DNA of 64,000 nt from Actinoplanes flavus. GTDB taxonomy: Bacteria; Actinomycetota; Actinomycetes; Mycobacteriales; Micromonosporaceae. The DNA is taken from contig NZ_JAGFNS010000003.1 of NCBI RefSeq assembly GCF_017592555.1, positions 257,081-321,080 of the forward strand. The letters are read 5' to 3'. The stretch's first letter is position 1. Every line of letters starts with the position of its first letter. Made by a program: the position numbers and the translations under genes. Positions 1-7,419 of this stretch are shown one piece after another. The notes beneath the pieces are model-generated. The model saw only the letters and a program-made list of their open reading frames with translations. It ran no database searches and was not told the DNA's origin.

Positions 1-195
1 GACCCGGCCCTCGGTCGGCTTGTAGACGCCCGTCATCACGTTGAAGCAGGTCGTCTTGCCGGCGCCGTTCGGGCCGATCAGGCCGAGGATCTCACCCTTG
101 TTGATGCTGAAGCTCACGTCGTTGAGCGCCACCACACCGCCGAATCGCAGCGTCACGTGGTCGACGTCGAGCAGCACCTCGGTGTTCTCAGACAC
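1..195 (-). CDS. livG: Branched-chain amino acid ABC transporter ATP-binding protein LivG (partial, N-terminus only)
   Basis: The first 65 residues of a LivG-type ATPase are present; the rest lies beyond the left edge. The Walker A motif GPNGAGKTT is visible about 40 residues in, followed by the LivG-like stretch [14 protein letters not shown]. In this family the ATPase powers uptake of leucine, isoleucine and valine through LivH/LivM. The start is a GTG at 195-193 that overlaps the livM stop codon (GTGTCTGA), so translation is probably coupled to livM. It is the fourth gene of the livJ-livH-livM-livG operon. A livF gene is expected beyond the edge but cannot be seen. Confidence 0.93.
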   Translation of the reverse strand, partial: MSENTEVLLDVDHVTLRFGGVVALNDVSFSINKGEILGLIGPNGAGKTTCFNVMTGVYKPTEGRV

Positions 196-1333
196 CTACG
201 GCCACCTCCTCCTGACGGTCCTTCAACTCGCGCGCCCGCCGCCGGCTCGGGATCAGGCCCTGCGGACGGATCAGCATGACCAGCACCAGCGCCAGGCCGA
301 ACACCAGGAACCGCCACTCCGAGAACTCCCGGAACCGCTCCGGCAGGTACGCCAGCAGCACGGCACCCAGCGCCACACCGGCCATGTTGCCCGAACCACC
401 GACCACGACCATCGCCACGAACAGAATCGACAGCTGAGCGTTGAACTGGTTCGGCTCGATGAACCCGTTCCGGCTGGCGTACAGCAGCCCGGACAGGGCG
501 CCCAGGGCCGCGCCGATCGCGAACGCCCACAGCTTGAACTTGAACGGGTACACGCCCATCACCGCGGCCGCGTCCTCGTCCTCACGGACCGCCAGCCACG
601 CCCGGCCCACCCGGCTGTTCTCCAGCCGCCGCACCAGCCACACGATCAGCAGCACGGTCGTCAGCGCCAGCCAGTACCACGGCTTCGCGTCGATCAGGCC
701 GAACACGTTGTTGTCCGGCGACGGCTTGCCCTGCGGGCCCGGGATCGCGGCGATACCGGCCGGACCGCCGGACCACTCGACGTTGCGGACCACGATGCGG
801 ATGATCTCGCCGAAGCCCAGCGTCACGATCGCCAGATAGTCACCGCGAAGCCGCAGCGTGGGGCCACCGAGCAGGACACCGGAGATCATCGCGAGGCACA
901 GCGCGATCGGGATGCAGATCGCCCAGGCGACCGCCCACTCCTCCGACAGACCGAACTGGGCCTGCAGCGACTTCACCACCGGCGACTGCGTCGACCCGAA
1001 AAGCGCCACGCTGTACGCGCCGACCGCGAAGAAGCCGACATAACCGAGGTCCAGCAGACCGGCCAGACCGATGACGACGTTCAACCCGATCGCGATCAGC
1101 ACATAGACCGCGCAGGTGAACAGCACACCCGCCCAGTTGTTGCCGTTCGCGATGTAGTCGGTCCGCAGCCACGTCAAACCGGGAATGCCCAGGTAGGGCA
1201 GGTAGTACAGGAAGATCACGAAAGCGATGAACGCCAGCGACCGCTGCCACTTCGGCAGACCGGCCCACCGCTCGCCGAACTTGGCGCGCAGACCGCCGAT
1301 GCCGTACTTCGACGTTGCCGTATCCGTCGTCAT
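188..1333 (-). CDS. livM: Branched-chain amino acid ABC transporter permease LivM
   Basis: A 381-residue integral membrane permease with many hydrophobic segments. It carries the LivM-type sequence [19 protein letters not shown] and the cytoplasmic EAA-like loop [20 protein letters not shown] that contacts the ATPases. It should form the inner-membrane channel with LivH for branched-chain amino acids. About 50 residues precede the conserved transmembrane core, a usual LivM length. Its ATG overlaps the livH stop as ATGA (1330-1333), and its stop overlaps the livG start, so livH-livM-livG are translationally coupled. Confidence 0.95.
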   Translation of the reverse strand: MTTDTATSKYGIGGLRAKFGERWAGLPKWQRSLAFIAFVIFLYYLPYLGIPGLTWLRTDYIANGNNWAGVLFTCAVYVLIAIGLNVVIGLAGLLDLGYVGFFAVGAYSVALFGSTQSPVVKSLQAQFGLSEEWAVAWAICIPIALCLAMISGVLLGGPTLRLRGDYLAIVTLGFGEIIRIVVRNVEWSGGPAGIAAIPGPQGKPSPDNNVFGLIDAKPWYWLALTTVLLIVWLVRRLENSRVGRAWLAVREDEDAAAVMGVYPFKFKLWAFAIGAALGALSGLLYASRNGFIEPNQFNAQLSILFVAMVVVGGSGNMAGVALGAVLLAYLPERFREFSEWRFLVFGLALVLVMLIRPQGLIPSRRRARELKDRQEEVAVGV

Positions 1334-2271
1334 GCCCGGGCCCTCCCCAGCGACTCACCCAGCAGACCGGTCGGACGGAACAGCAGCACGACCACCAGCA
1401 CCGTGAACGCCGCCACATCCTCCCAGCTCGACGTCAGCAGCGTGGCCGCGTACACCTCGACGACACCGAGCAGCAGGCCACCGAGCAGTGCGCCGCGCAG
1501 GTTACCGATGCCACCGAGTACCGCCGCCGTGAACGCCTTCAGACCCAACAGGAAGCCCACGTTGAACCGGGTGTTGCCGTACCGGACGTTGTAGAGCAGC
1601 GCGGCGGCCCCCGCCAGAAGACCACCGAGCAGGAAGATCAGCAGGATCACCCGGTCCTTGTTGACGCCCATCAGCGCCGCCGTGTCCGGGTTCTGCGCCA
1701 CCGCACGCACGCCACGACCGTACCGGGTGCGGTTGATGAACACGTCCAGGAGGATCATCATCACCAGCGCCGACACGATCGTCAGCAGCTGCGTGTTGGT
1801 CACCTCGGTGTTCCCGATCGTGAACAGGATCTCCCGCTCCACGATCGTCGGCATGCCCTTGATCAGCCGGCCCTGCCACAGGCCGAACGCCTCGGACAGC
1901 ACCAGCGACAGACCGATCGCCGTGATCAGGAAGATCAGCGGCGGCGCGTTCATCCGCCGCAGCCGCCGATAAGCGATCAGCTCCACGCCCACCGCCGTCG
2001 CGCCGGACGCCAGCGCACCGGCCACCAGGCCGGCCAGCAGGAACAGGATCATCATTCCGACACTCGGGTTGCTTGTGGCCCCGAGCGCGGTCCAGGTCCC
2101 CAGGACCGCGAAAGTACCCACCATGAAGACTTCCGAGTGGGCGAAGTTGATCAGCTTCAAGACGCCGTAGACCAGGGTGTAGCCCAGCGCGACAAGAGCG
2201 TAGATAGCGCCCTTGGACAAGCCGTCCACCGTGTGCTGGCCCAGGTGCCCGAAGAGTTCATCGAAGTTCAC
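1330..2271 (-). CDS. livH: Branched-chain amino acid ABC transporter permease LivH
   Basis: A 313-residue permease, partner of LivM. It begins VNFDELFGHLGQHTVDGLSK and has the LivH sequence ALVALGYTLVYGVLKLINFAHSE and the loop GRGVRAVAQNPDTAALMGVN. The reading frame runs open to 2484, but that extension lies in the livJ coding region and is not expected in the family. The GTG at 2271 has an AAAGGGG ribosome-binding site 5 nt upstream, so that start is chosen. A strong hairpin (2290-2323) lies between this gene and livJ. Confidence 0.95.
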   Translation of the reverse strand: MNFDELFGHLGQHTVDGLSKGAIYALVALGYTLVYGVLKLINFAHSEVFMVGTFAVLGTWTALGATSNPSVGMMILFLLAGLVAGALASGATAVGVELIAYRRLRRMNAPPLIFLITAIGLSLVLSEAFGLWQGRLIKGMPTIVEREILFTIGNTEVTNTQLLTIVSALVMMILLDVFINRTRYGRGVRAVAQNPDTAALMGVNKDRVILLIFLLGGLLAGAAALLYNVRYGNTRFNVGFLLGLKAFTAAVLGGIGNLRGALLGGLLLGVVEVYAATLLTSSWEDVAAFTVLVVVLLFRPTGLLGESLGRARA

Positions 2272-2289
2272 ATAAACCCCTTTGCACCA

Positions 2290-2323
2290 GATACGGCCGG
2301 AGGCAACAGCCTCCGGCCGTATC
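2290..2323 (-). promoter_or_regulatory. Intercistronic hairpin between livJ and livH
   Basis: A perfect 15-bp inverted repeat (arms 2290-2304 and 2309-2323) closes a 4-nt AACA loop, 10 nt after the livJ stop codon. There is no T-run after it in the direction of transcription. This fits a partial terminator or an mRNA 3'-end stabiliser that lets the binding protein be made in excess over the permeases, as is common in ABC import operons. The role is inferred; the hairpin is seen directly. Confidence 0.75.
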
Positions 2324-2333
2324 AGAGCTGGAC

Positions 2334-3491
2334 TCAGCTGAGCTTGATCTCCGACAGCGGCTCGATCGCGCCGCCGGCCTTGACCTCGTACGACCAGATG
2401 ACGACCTTGGACTTGTCCACGTCGCCGGTCTCGTCGAACTTCAGGTACTTCGAGACGCCCTGCTTGTCGTAAGCGTCCACCCACGCGAGCAGGTCGGCAC
2501 GGCTCTTCTTGCCCGCCGAGTAACCCTCGAGCAGGATCTTCGCGCCGTCGTAGCCCTCAGCACCGTACGAACCCGGAGCCTGGCCGTACTCCTTCTGGTA
2601 GTCGGCCGAGAAGGTGCCACCCGCCTCAGCGGCCGGCAGACACGGGCAGGTCACGATCGCGCCGACCGCGGCCTCACCGGCACCCGACGGGAAACCGGGG
2701 TCGTACAGACCGTCGAAGCCGAGGAACTTCGCCGTCACACCGGCCGCACGGGCCTGCTTGAGCAGCGGAGCCGCCTCGTTGGTGTAACCGCCGTACGCGA
2801 TCAGGTCCGCGCCCGACGACTTGATCTTCGAAATGGTCGCGTCGAAGTTCTGCTGGTCCGTCTGCACCTTGTCGGAGTTGACGACCAGGGAACCCAGACC
2901 GGTCTTCACCTCGCCGATGATGCCCACACCGTAGGTCTGGCCATCGTCGATCAGGAAGACCTTCTGCGACTTCAGAGTGTTCTTGATGTAGGTGACCGCG
3001 GCGGCCGCCTGGGTCGAGTCGTTACCCACCACCCGGTGGAACGACTTGTTACCCGCCTTGGTCAGCTCGGCGGCGGTCGCCGACGGGCTCACCATCACGA
3101 GACCGGCGGCCTCGTAGATCGGCATGGTCGCCTTCGACTCACCGGAGAAGTGACCACCGATCACCGAGGTGAACGACTGGTCCTGCGCCACCTGGTTCGC
3201 GATCGGCGTCGCCTGGTCGGCGTTGCCCTGCGTGTCGAACTCCTGCAGGGTCACCTGGCAGTCGGGGTTCGCCGCGTTGTGCTGCTTCACGGCCATCTTC
3301 GCGCCGTTCAGCGACGGCAGCACCAGACCCGCGTTCGGACCGGTGAAAGCGCCGAAGATCGCAATCTTGCCGCAGGACGATCCGGACGCGTCAGTCGTCC
3401 CGGACCCGCCGGAGTCCTGACAACCTGCCGCGGCCAGCATCGCGGTGGCGAGGCCGACCGCACCCAGGGCCCGTACATAGTTACGCCTCAA
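2334..3491 (-). CDS. livJ: Branched-chain amino acid ABC transporter substrate-binding lipoprotein LivJ
   Basis: A 385-residue extracytoplasmic solute-binding protein of the Leu/Ile/Val-binding (periplasmic-binding-protein type I) family. The N-terminus has two arginines, a hydrophobic stretch and the lipobox LAAAGC near residue 23, so it should be lipidated by Lgt and anchored outside the membrane. Family landmarks are KIAIFGAFTGPNAG, VIGGHFSGESKATMPIYEAAG and YGGYTNEAAPLLKQARAAG. The start is TTG with an AAAGG site about 9 nt upstream. A seven-codon frame (3488-3508) ends in TTGA over the start and may be chance. It is the first gene of the liv operon. Confidence 0.94.
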   Translation of the reverse strand: MRRNYVRALGAVGLATAMLAAAGCQDSGGSGTTDASGSSCGKIAIFGAFTGPNAGLVLPSLNGAKMAVKQHNAANPDCQVTLQEFDTQGNADQATPIANQVAQDQSFTSVIGGHFSGESKATMPIYEAAGLVMVSPSATAAELTKAGNKSFHRVVGNDSTQAAAAVTYIKNTLKSQKVFLIDDGQTYGVGIIGEVKTGLGSLVVNSDKVQTDQQNFDATISKIKSSGADLIAYGGYTNEAAPLLKQARAAGVTAKFLGFDGLYDPGFPSGAGEAAVGAIVTCPCLPAAEAGGTFSADYQKEYGQAPGSYGAEGYDGAKILLEGYSAGKKSRADLLAWVDAYDKQGVSKYLKFDETGDVDKSKVVIWSYEVKAGGAIEPLSEIKLS

Positions 3492-3736
3492 GGCTTATGA
3501 CCTTTCATCCCGGTGCAGGGAAGCGTCACCGGGCCGAGCCGACAACACGCTCACGCGTCACCGCCCCCGACACCCGAAAACCGCAAGCCCCTGCGCACTG
3601 CTCGTGATGGCGCAGCGTAGCGGGCTGGGAATTCCTTAAGAAGACGTAGCGGGCCTGCATGCCAAACCGTTACAGAGCGCTGCCCAAAAGTCCGACCGAT
3701 CAGGCCCGGTACAGGCCTTCTCAATCATCAACACCG
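3492..3736. other. Intergenic region upstream of livJ with direct repeats
   Basis: No gene is supported here. A 10-bp direct repeat CGTAGCGGGC occurs at 3616-3625 and 3645-3654. Between its copies lie the small palindromes GGAATTCC and CTTAAG. The spacing start to start is 29 bp. The repeats lie 125-165 nt upstream of the livJ start and could be regulator sites or part of a promoter, but no clear -10/-35 pair was identified. Confidence 0.4.
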
Positions 3737-4885
3737 TTACGCTCCGATGTCCGCCGTGTAAACACGGCCAGTAACACCGTCATCAGCCACCAACACCGAC
3801 CGGCCACCACCCACCGCCGCCGCCAAAGCCACCTCCGGCCGCGCACCCACCACCACCGGCGGCTCCACCCGCCCCCACGAGACACCACCGTCGGAGGACA
3901 CCCACAGGGCGTACCCCACACCGTCACCCGCCGAGACCACCAGACGCGAACCCGCGACCACCACCGAGTGAACCCCCGACCAGGCACTCGGCCGCCACGA
4001 ACCGAACGAACCCACCGGCCGCCACCGGCCCGACTCCAGCCGCCACACACCGAACACCGGACCCCGGAACCCCACCGCCACCGGCACGCCATCGACCAGC
4101 GCCACTCTATGCAACTCCTCGTATTCCGAGGAATCACCCTCAGCGACCAGGCGCTCCCACGACACCCCATCCACCGACCGCCAACCACACACATCCCGAT
4201 CGATCCGGCCCGCCGGCAGACAACCACCCACCACCAACCAGCCCGAACCCACCCCCACACCGTCGAACGCCCACGTCTCCCCCGACACGTCCGACGCCAG
4301 ACCGGCGACACGCTCCCGCAACGCGAACCGCGACGCATCACCCGACCACCACACCGCCGCACCCGACATCCGATTCCCCGAAATCAGGAAACCACCGTCA
4401 CCCGCGTCCAACCGCGACACATTCATCGCCTGCGGACCGCCGTACAACTCGAACGGCGCCGGCAACTCCCGCAACACCCCATCCGCCGCCCGCAACCACG
4501 ACGCCGTACGCGGATTCGCATGCGCGCCCCCACGCTTCCAGCCCACCGCCGCCAGACGGCCCGCCCGGCACGCCCCCATCACCAGCACACTGCGCTCGCC
4601 GTAATAACTCCGCGGCGCCACCGGAACCACCGACCACGACCGGCCGTCGACACTCGACCACACCGCCGGACGCGTCTCCCCCGCCGCATCCCGCACCGCA
4701 CCCACCACGAACCAACCGTCCCCGCACCACACCGCCTCCCGCACCACCGGCACACCCCCAGAAGACGGCAGAGCCGCCTCCTGCCAGCCGAACGGCACAG
4801 GAGACGGCTCCGGAACAGCACCCGCGGAACAGCCCACCAGTAGAAGCGACAACACCCCCGCCAGCAACCTGCCCACACGTCTCAT
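3737..4885 (-). CDS. Putative lipoprotein with beta-propeller-like repeats
   Basis: A 382-residue protein of unknown function. The N-terminus has a hydrophobic segment ending in the lipobox LLLVGC at about residue 19, so it is probably an exported lipoprotein. The mature part has recurring blocks of the type W-S-S-V/D-G-x-S-W (WSSVDGRSWS, WRSVDGVSWER, WVSSDGGVSWGR), typical of BNR/Asp-box beta-propellers. The ATG overlaps the pdtaR stop as ATGA (4882-4885), so the two genes are probably coupled, though no functional link is obvious. The coding DNA has good G/C third-position bias. Confidence 0.8.
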   Translation of the reverse strand: MRRVGRLLAGVLSLLLVGCSAGAVPEPSPVPFGWQEAALPSSGGVPVVREAVWCGDGWFVVGAVRDAAGETRPAVWSSVDGRSWSVVPVAPRSYYGERSVLVMGACRAGRLAAVGWKRGGAHANPRTASWLRAADGVLRELPAPFELYGGPQAMNVSRLDAGDGGFLISGNRMSGAAVWWSGDASRFALRERVAGLASDVSGETWAFDGVGVGSGWLVVGGCLPAGRIDRDVCGWRSVDGVSWERLVAEGDSSEYEELHRVALVDGVPVAVGFRGPVFGVWRLESGRWRPVGSFGSWRPSAWSGVHSVVVAGSRLVVSAGDGVGYALWVSSDGGVSWGRVEPPVVVGARPEVALAAAVGGGRSVLVADDGVTGRVYTADIGA

Positions 4886-5496
4886 CTCGGCGGATCAGCC
4901 TCCGCCTGCTGCTCGGCCAGAATCCGGTCAGCCACCTCACGCATCGTCATCCGATGATCCATCGCCGTCCGCTGAATCCACTTGAACGCCTGCGGCTCCG
5001 TCATCGCGTACTTCGTCATCAGCTCACCCTTGGCCCGCTCCACCGACTTCCGCGTCTCCAGACGCTCCGTCAGCCCCGCGACCTCCGACTCCAACGCCGA
5101 GATCTCCGAATACCGCGACAACGCGATCTCGATCGCCGGCACCAGATCCGACTTCTGAAACGGCTTCACCAGGTACGCCATCGCACCCGCCGCCCGCGCC
5201 CGCTCCACCAGATCACGCTGACTGAACGCCGTCAGAATCACCACCGGCGCGATCCGCCCACCCGCGATCCGCTCCGCCGCCGCCAGACCGTCCATGATCG
5301 GCATCTTGATGTCGAGGATCACCAGATCCGGCTTCAGGTCCTCGGCCAGGCGCACGGCGGTCTCACCGTCGCCCGCCTCCCCGACCACGTCATAGCCCTC
5401 CTCGACGAGCATCTCGGCGAGGTCCAGTCGGATGAGGGCCTCGTCCTCGGCGATGAGCACCCGCTTGCGCTCGGCACCAGCCTGCGTGTCGGCCAC
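4882..5496 (-). CDS. pdtaR: ANTAR-domain response regulator PdtaR
   Basis: A 204-residue two-domain regulator. Residues 12-125 are a CheY-like receiver with acidic pocket residues E17 and D18, phospho-acceptor D62 in LVILDIKMPIMDG, T87 and K109 (LVKPF). Residues from about 135 form a coiled coil and ANTAR RNA-binding domain (SVERAKGELMTKYAMTEPQAFKWIQRTAM). The length and domains match mycobacterial PdtaR (Rv1626), which is phosphorylated by PdtaS and acts as a transcription antiterminator. The GTG start has AGGGG 5 nt upstream. The cognate kinase gene is not adjacent here. Confidence 0.93.
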   Translation of the reverse strand: MADTQAGAERKRVLIAEDEALIRLDLAEMLVEEGYDVVGEAGDGETAVRLAEDLKPDLVILDIKMPIMDGLAAAERIAGGRIAPVVILTAFSQRDLVERARAAGAMAYLVKPFQKSDLVPAIEIALSRYSEISALESEVAGLTERLETRKSVERAKGELMTKYAMTEPQAFKWIQRTAMDHRMTMREVADRILAEQQAEADPPR

Positions 5497-5526
5497 GGAA
5501 ACCCCTACCCCCAGAACGTCGATGTC

Positions 5527-5576
5527 GCGACACCCGGGTATCTGGGTGTCGCCGCCCTAAGCCTAGTGGGTAGGCT
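5527..5576. promoter_or_regulatory. Divergent promoter region between pdtaR and the tRNA-like gene, with inverted repeat
   Basis: Two TAGGCT -10-like boxes face opposite ways: 5560-5565 on the minus strand (toward pdtaR) and 5571-5576 on the plus strand (toward the tRNA-like gene). A perfect inverted repeat of 9 bp arms (5527-5535 and 5544-5552, core GACACCC/GGGTGTC) lies where the pdtaR transcript should begin. It could be an operator or a 5'-leader hairpin. The -10 assignments rest on sequence similarity only. Confidence 0.45.
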
Positions 5577-5627
5577 GTCGAGTGCTCGGGTTGGCGTGAC
5601 CTAACTTGCGCCCGCCTGATGATGCTC

Positions 5628-5703
5628 GTCCGCGTAGCCCAACGGCAGAGGCAATGCTCTCAAACAGCATCAAGTGTGGGTTCGAATCCCACCGCGGACA
5701 CCA
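5628..5703 (+). tRNA. tRNA-Leu-like gene, anticodon CAA, with short (class I) variable loop
   Basis: The cloverleaf is complete: 7-bp acceptor stem (5628-5634 with 5693-5699), 3-bp D stem GCC/GGC with AACGG in the loop, 5-bp anticodon stem ATGCT/AGCAT, 7-nt loop CTCAAAC giving anticodon CAA at 5661-5663, 5-nt variable loop CAAGT, 5-bp T stem GTGGG/CCCAC with TTCGAAT loop, A73, and an encoded CCA. CAA reads the leucine codon UUG, but bacterial tRNA-Leu normally has a long variable arm, which is absent. The 3-bp D stem is tRNA-Leu-like. Charging identity is therefore uncertain. An HTH-LAGLIDADG gene follows within 40-70 nt. Confidence 0.85.
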
Positions 5704-5736
5704 ATAAACGAGCCGACCATCACGGGGAGGCGCGGA

Positions 5737-6483
5737 ATCCACTCCCCTCATCTGCGCATTGCCGCGCTCGAGATGCATGCCGCTGGAGTTCCTTTTTCGG
5801 AGATTCACCGGAAACTGGGGCTGTCCCGTAATACGGTCGCGTGCTGGCTCTACAGCAAACGCGCGCGGACGTCGCAGATCGATCGGCGTTGCTGGCGATG
5901 TGACCACCCGCCGCGGAGACCCGACGACGTCGCGTCATATTGCTACCTCCTGGGCCAGTACCTGGGAGACGGCCATCTCCTGACAACCCAGCGCGTCCCG
6001 CTGCTGACGGTCGCGTGCGACAACCGGTACCTCGGACTGATTCATGAAGTGACCCACGCCATGACGGCCTGCGGTGTGCGCACCGTCGGCTATCAGGAAA
6101 AGCCGGGCTGCATCAGCGTTCGCGCACATTGGACGCACTGGCCCTGCCTTCTCCCGCAACACGGCCCGGGAGCCAAACACCGGCGGGAGATCGTCCTCAC
6201 CGATTGGCAGAGGGAATTCGTCGGCGAACATCCGGGGCGCCTCGTCCGCGGGCTGTTCCATTCCGACGGCAGCCGATTCATCAACCGGGTAATCGCCCGG
6301 GGAAGGCCGTATCGGTACCCACGTTACAACTTCGTTAATGAATCCGTGGACATCATGCGGATCTGCCAGGAGGCGCTCGACCGGCTCGGGATCGAGTGGC
6401 GGATGGCGCGGCGCAACACTCTCTCGGTGGCCCGGCGGGGCGCGGTGGCGCGGCTGGACGAGTTCGTCGGGCCCAAGTGGTGA
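5737..6483 (+). CDS. HTH and LAGLIDADG-like (homing endonuclease-type) protein next to tRNA
   Basis: A protein of about 236-248 residues. The N-terminus is a helix-turn-helix (AALEMHAAGVPFSEIHRKLG), then a CxxC pair (CWRC). Two LAGLIDADG-like motifs follow, YLLGQYLGDG and LVRGLFHSDG, each ending in the conserved acidic residue. The frame runs open back into the tRNA T-arm, but that part is tRNA sequence. A GGGGAGG site at 5725-5731 points to the non-standard start ATC at 5737; the first downstream ATG is 5773. Codon use is much less G/C-biased than in neighbours, suggesting horizontal transfer. It may be a homing endonuclease or a regulator derived from one. Confidence 0.75.
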   Translation: MHSPHLRIAALEMHAAGVPFSEIHRKLGLSRNTVACWLYSKRARTSQIDRRCWRCDHPPRRPDDVASYCYLLGQYLGDGHLLTTQRVPLLTVACDNRYLGLIHEVTHAMTACGVRTVGYQEKPGCISVRAHWTHWPCLLPQHGPGAKHRREIVLTDWQREFVGEHPGRLVRGLFHSDGSRFINRVIARGRPYRYPRYNFVNESVDIMRICQEALDRLGIEWRMARRNTLSVARRGAVARLDEFVGPKW

Positions 6484-6600
6484 CGTCGCTTACGCCGTAC
6501 CATCTGATGGTTTTGATCTTGGTCTGAATCTTCCGAACGCCGGGTCGTGGGGTGCGCCGGATGCTGTCATGGCAGGGACAGCTTCAGCGCGGGAGGCCTC

Positions 6601-7413
6601 ATGTTGTGGTCCGGTTCTTCGCCTTCGACCGTCGAGCGCAAGAGCATATGGCGCTGGTTGATGGTCGCGGGCGCGGTGTGGTTGGCGATCGGCTGGACGA
6701 TGTTGCGGCTGGATCCGGTGAGTGTGGCGGCGGTGGCGGGTCCGGTGGTGTTGTTCGGCGCGCTGTGTGAGCTGGTCCGGGCGCTGGCGGGGACGCGGAT
6801 GTGGTGGTTGAACGCGGGTCTGGCGGCGTTGTTCACGGTGACGGCCGGCTTGTTGGCGACGCTTCCGTTCTGGTCGTTCATGACGGCGGCGGCGCTGGTG
6901 GGCTGGTATCTGATGGTGCGCGGCGTGTTGGACATCGCGGTGGGGGTGATGACCCGGGGTTCGGATCGGGTGTGGAGCCTGCTGGTGGTGGTGGGCGTGC
7001 TGGAGACGGGGCTGGGGTTCTTCGCGGCGAGCCCGTTCGCGCGGTCGGCGCGTCTGGTGATGGTGGTGCTGGGTGCGCTGGGTGTGTTGCGTGCGGTGGC
7101 GGAGTTGGTGACGGCGTTGCGGTTGCGTGAGGTGGCCGGGCCGCGGCGGGATGTGCTGAGGTGGCCGGCTGAGCCGGATGCCGCGTCGCGGGGTTATGCG
7201 GCGGGTGTGTCGGATGTGGAGGATGCGCCGCGGCCGGTGGCGCGGCATCGGGCGCGGCCGGGTGGTTCGGCGGTGACGGCGGTGCCGGTGGGGGTGTTCG
7301 GCGGGCGGTCGGGGGAGGGTTTTCCGGACCGGATGGTGCGGACGACCGCTGATCTGGACGCGATCCTGGTGGAGGCGGGGGTGTCGCGGCCGGAGTCGGA
7401 GGGCTCCGAGTAG
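6601..7413 (+). CDS. DUF308/HdeD-like membrane protein
   Basis: A 270-residue protein with about six hydrophobic segments in the first 165 residues, in the paired arrangement of the DUF308 (HdeD) family, for example WLMVAGAVWLAIGWTML and LVVVGVLETGLGFFAA. A charged cytoplasmic tail follows and ends in an acidic segment. The ATG at 6601 is chosen because GGGAGG lies 4-5 nt upstream; the open frame extends to 6547 without such a site. HdeD is linked to acid resistance in enterobacteria, but in actinobacteria the role is unknown. It faces tesB, with 6 nt between the stops. Confidence 0.8.
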   Translation: MLWSGSSPSTVERKSIWRWLMVAGAVWLAIGWTMLRLDPVSVAAVAGPVVLFGALCELVRALAGTRMWWLNAGLAALFTVTAGLLATLPFWSFMTAAALVGWYLMVRGVLDIAVGVMTRGSDRVWSLLVVVGVLETGLGFFAASPFARSARLVMVVLGALGVLRAVAELVTALRLREVAGPRRDVLRWPAEPDAASRGYAAGVSDVEDAPRPVARHRARPGGSAVTAVPVGVFGGRSGEGFPDRMVRTTADLDAILVEAGVSRPESEGSE

Positions 7414-7419
7414 GGGGGT

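Noticed and set aside
3488..3508. Seven-codon frame ending in TTGA over the livJ start
   Set aside because: Too short to support, and without a convincing ribosome-binding site; kept only as a remark under livJ.
5674..5736. N-terminal extension of the LAGLIDADG protein (MWVRIPPRTP...)
   Set aside because: This is translation of the tRNA T-arm and acceptor stem, a frequent artefact, and has no ribosome-binding site.
6499..6514. Terminator after the HTH-LAGLIDADG gene (ACCA-TCTGA-TGGT then TTT)
   Set aside because: The stem is only 4 bp, too weak to call.
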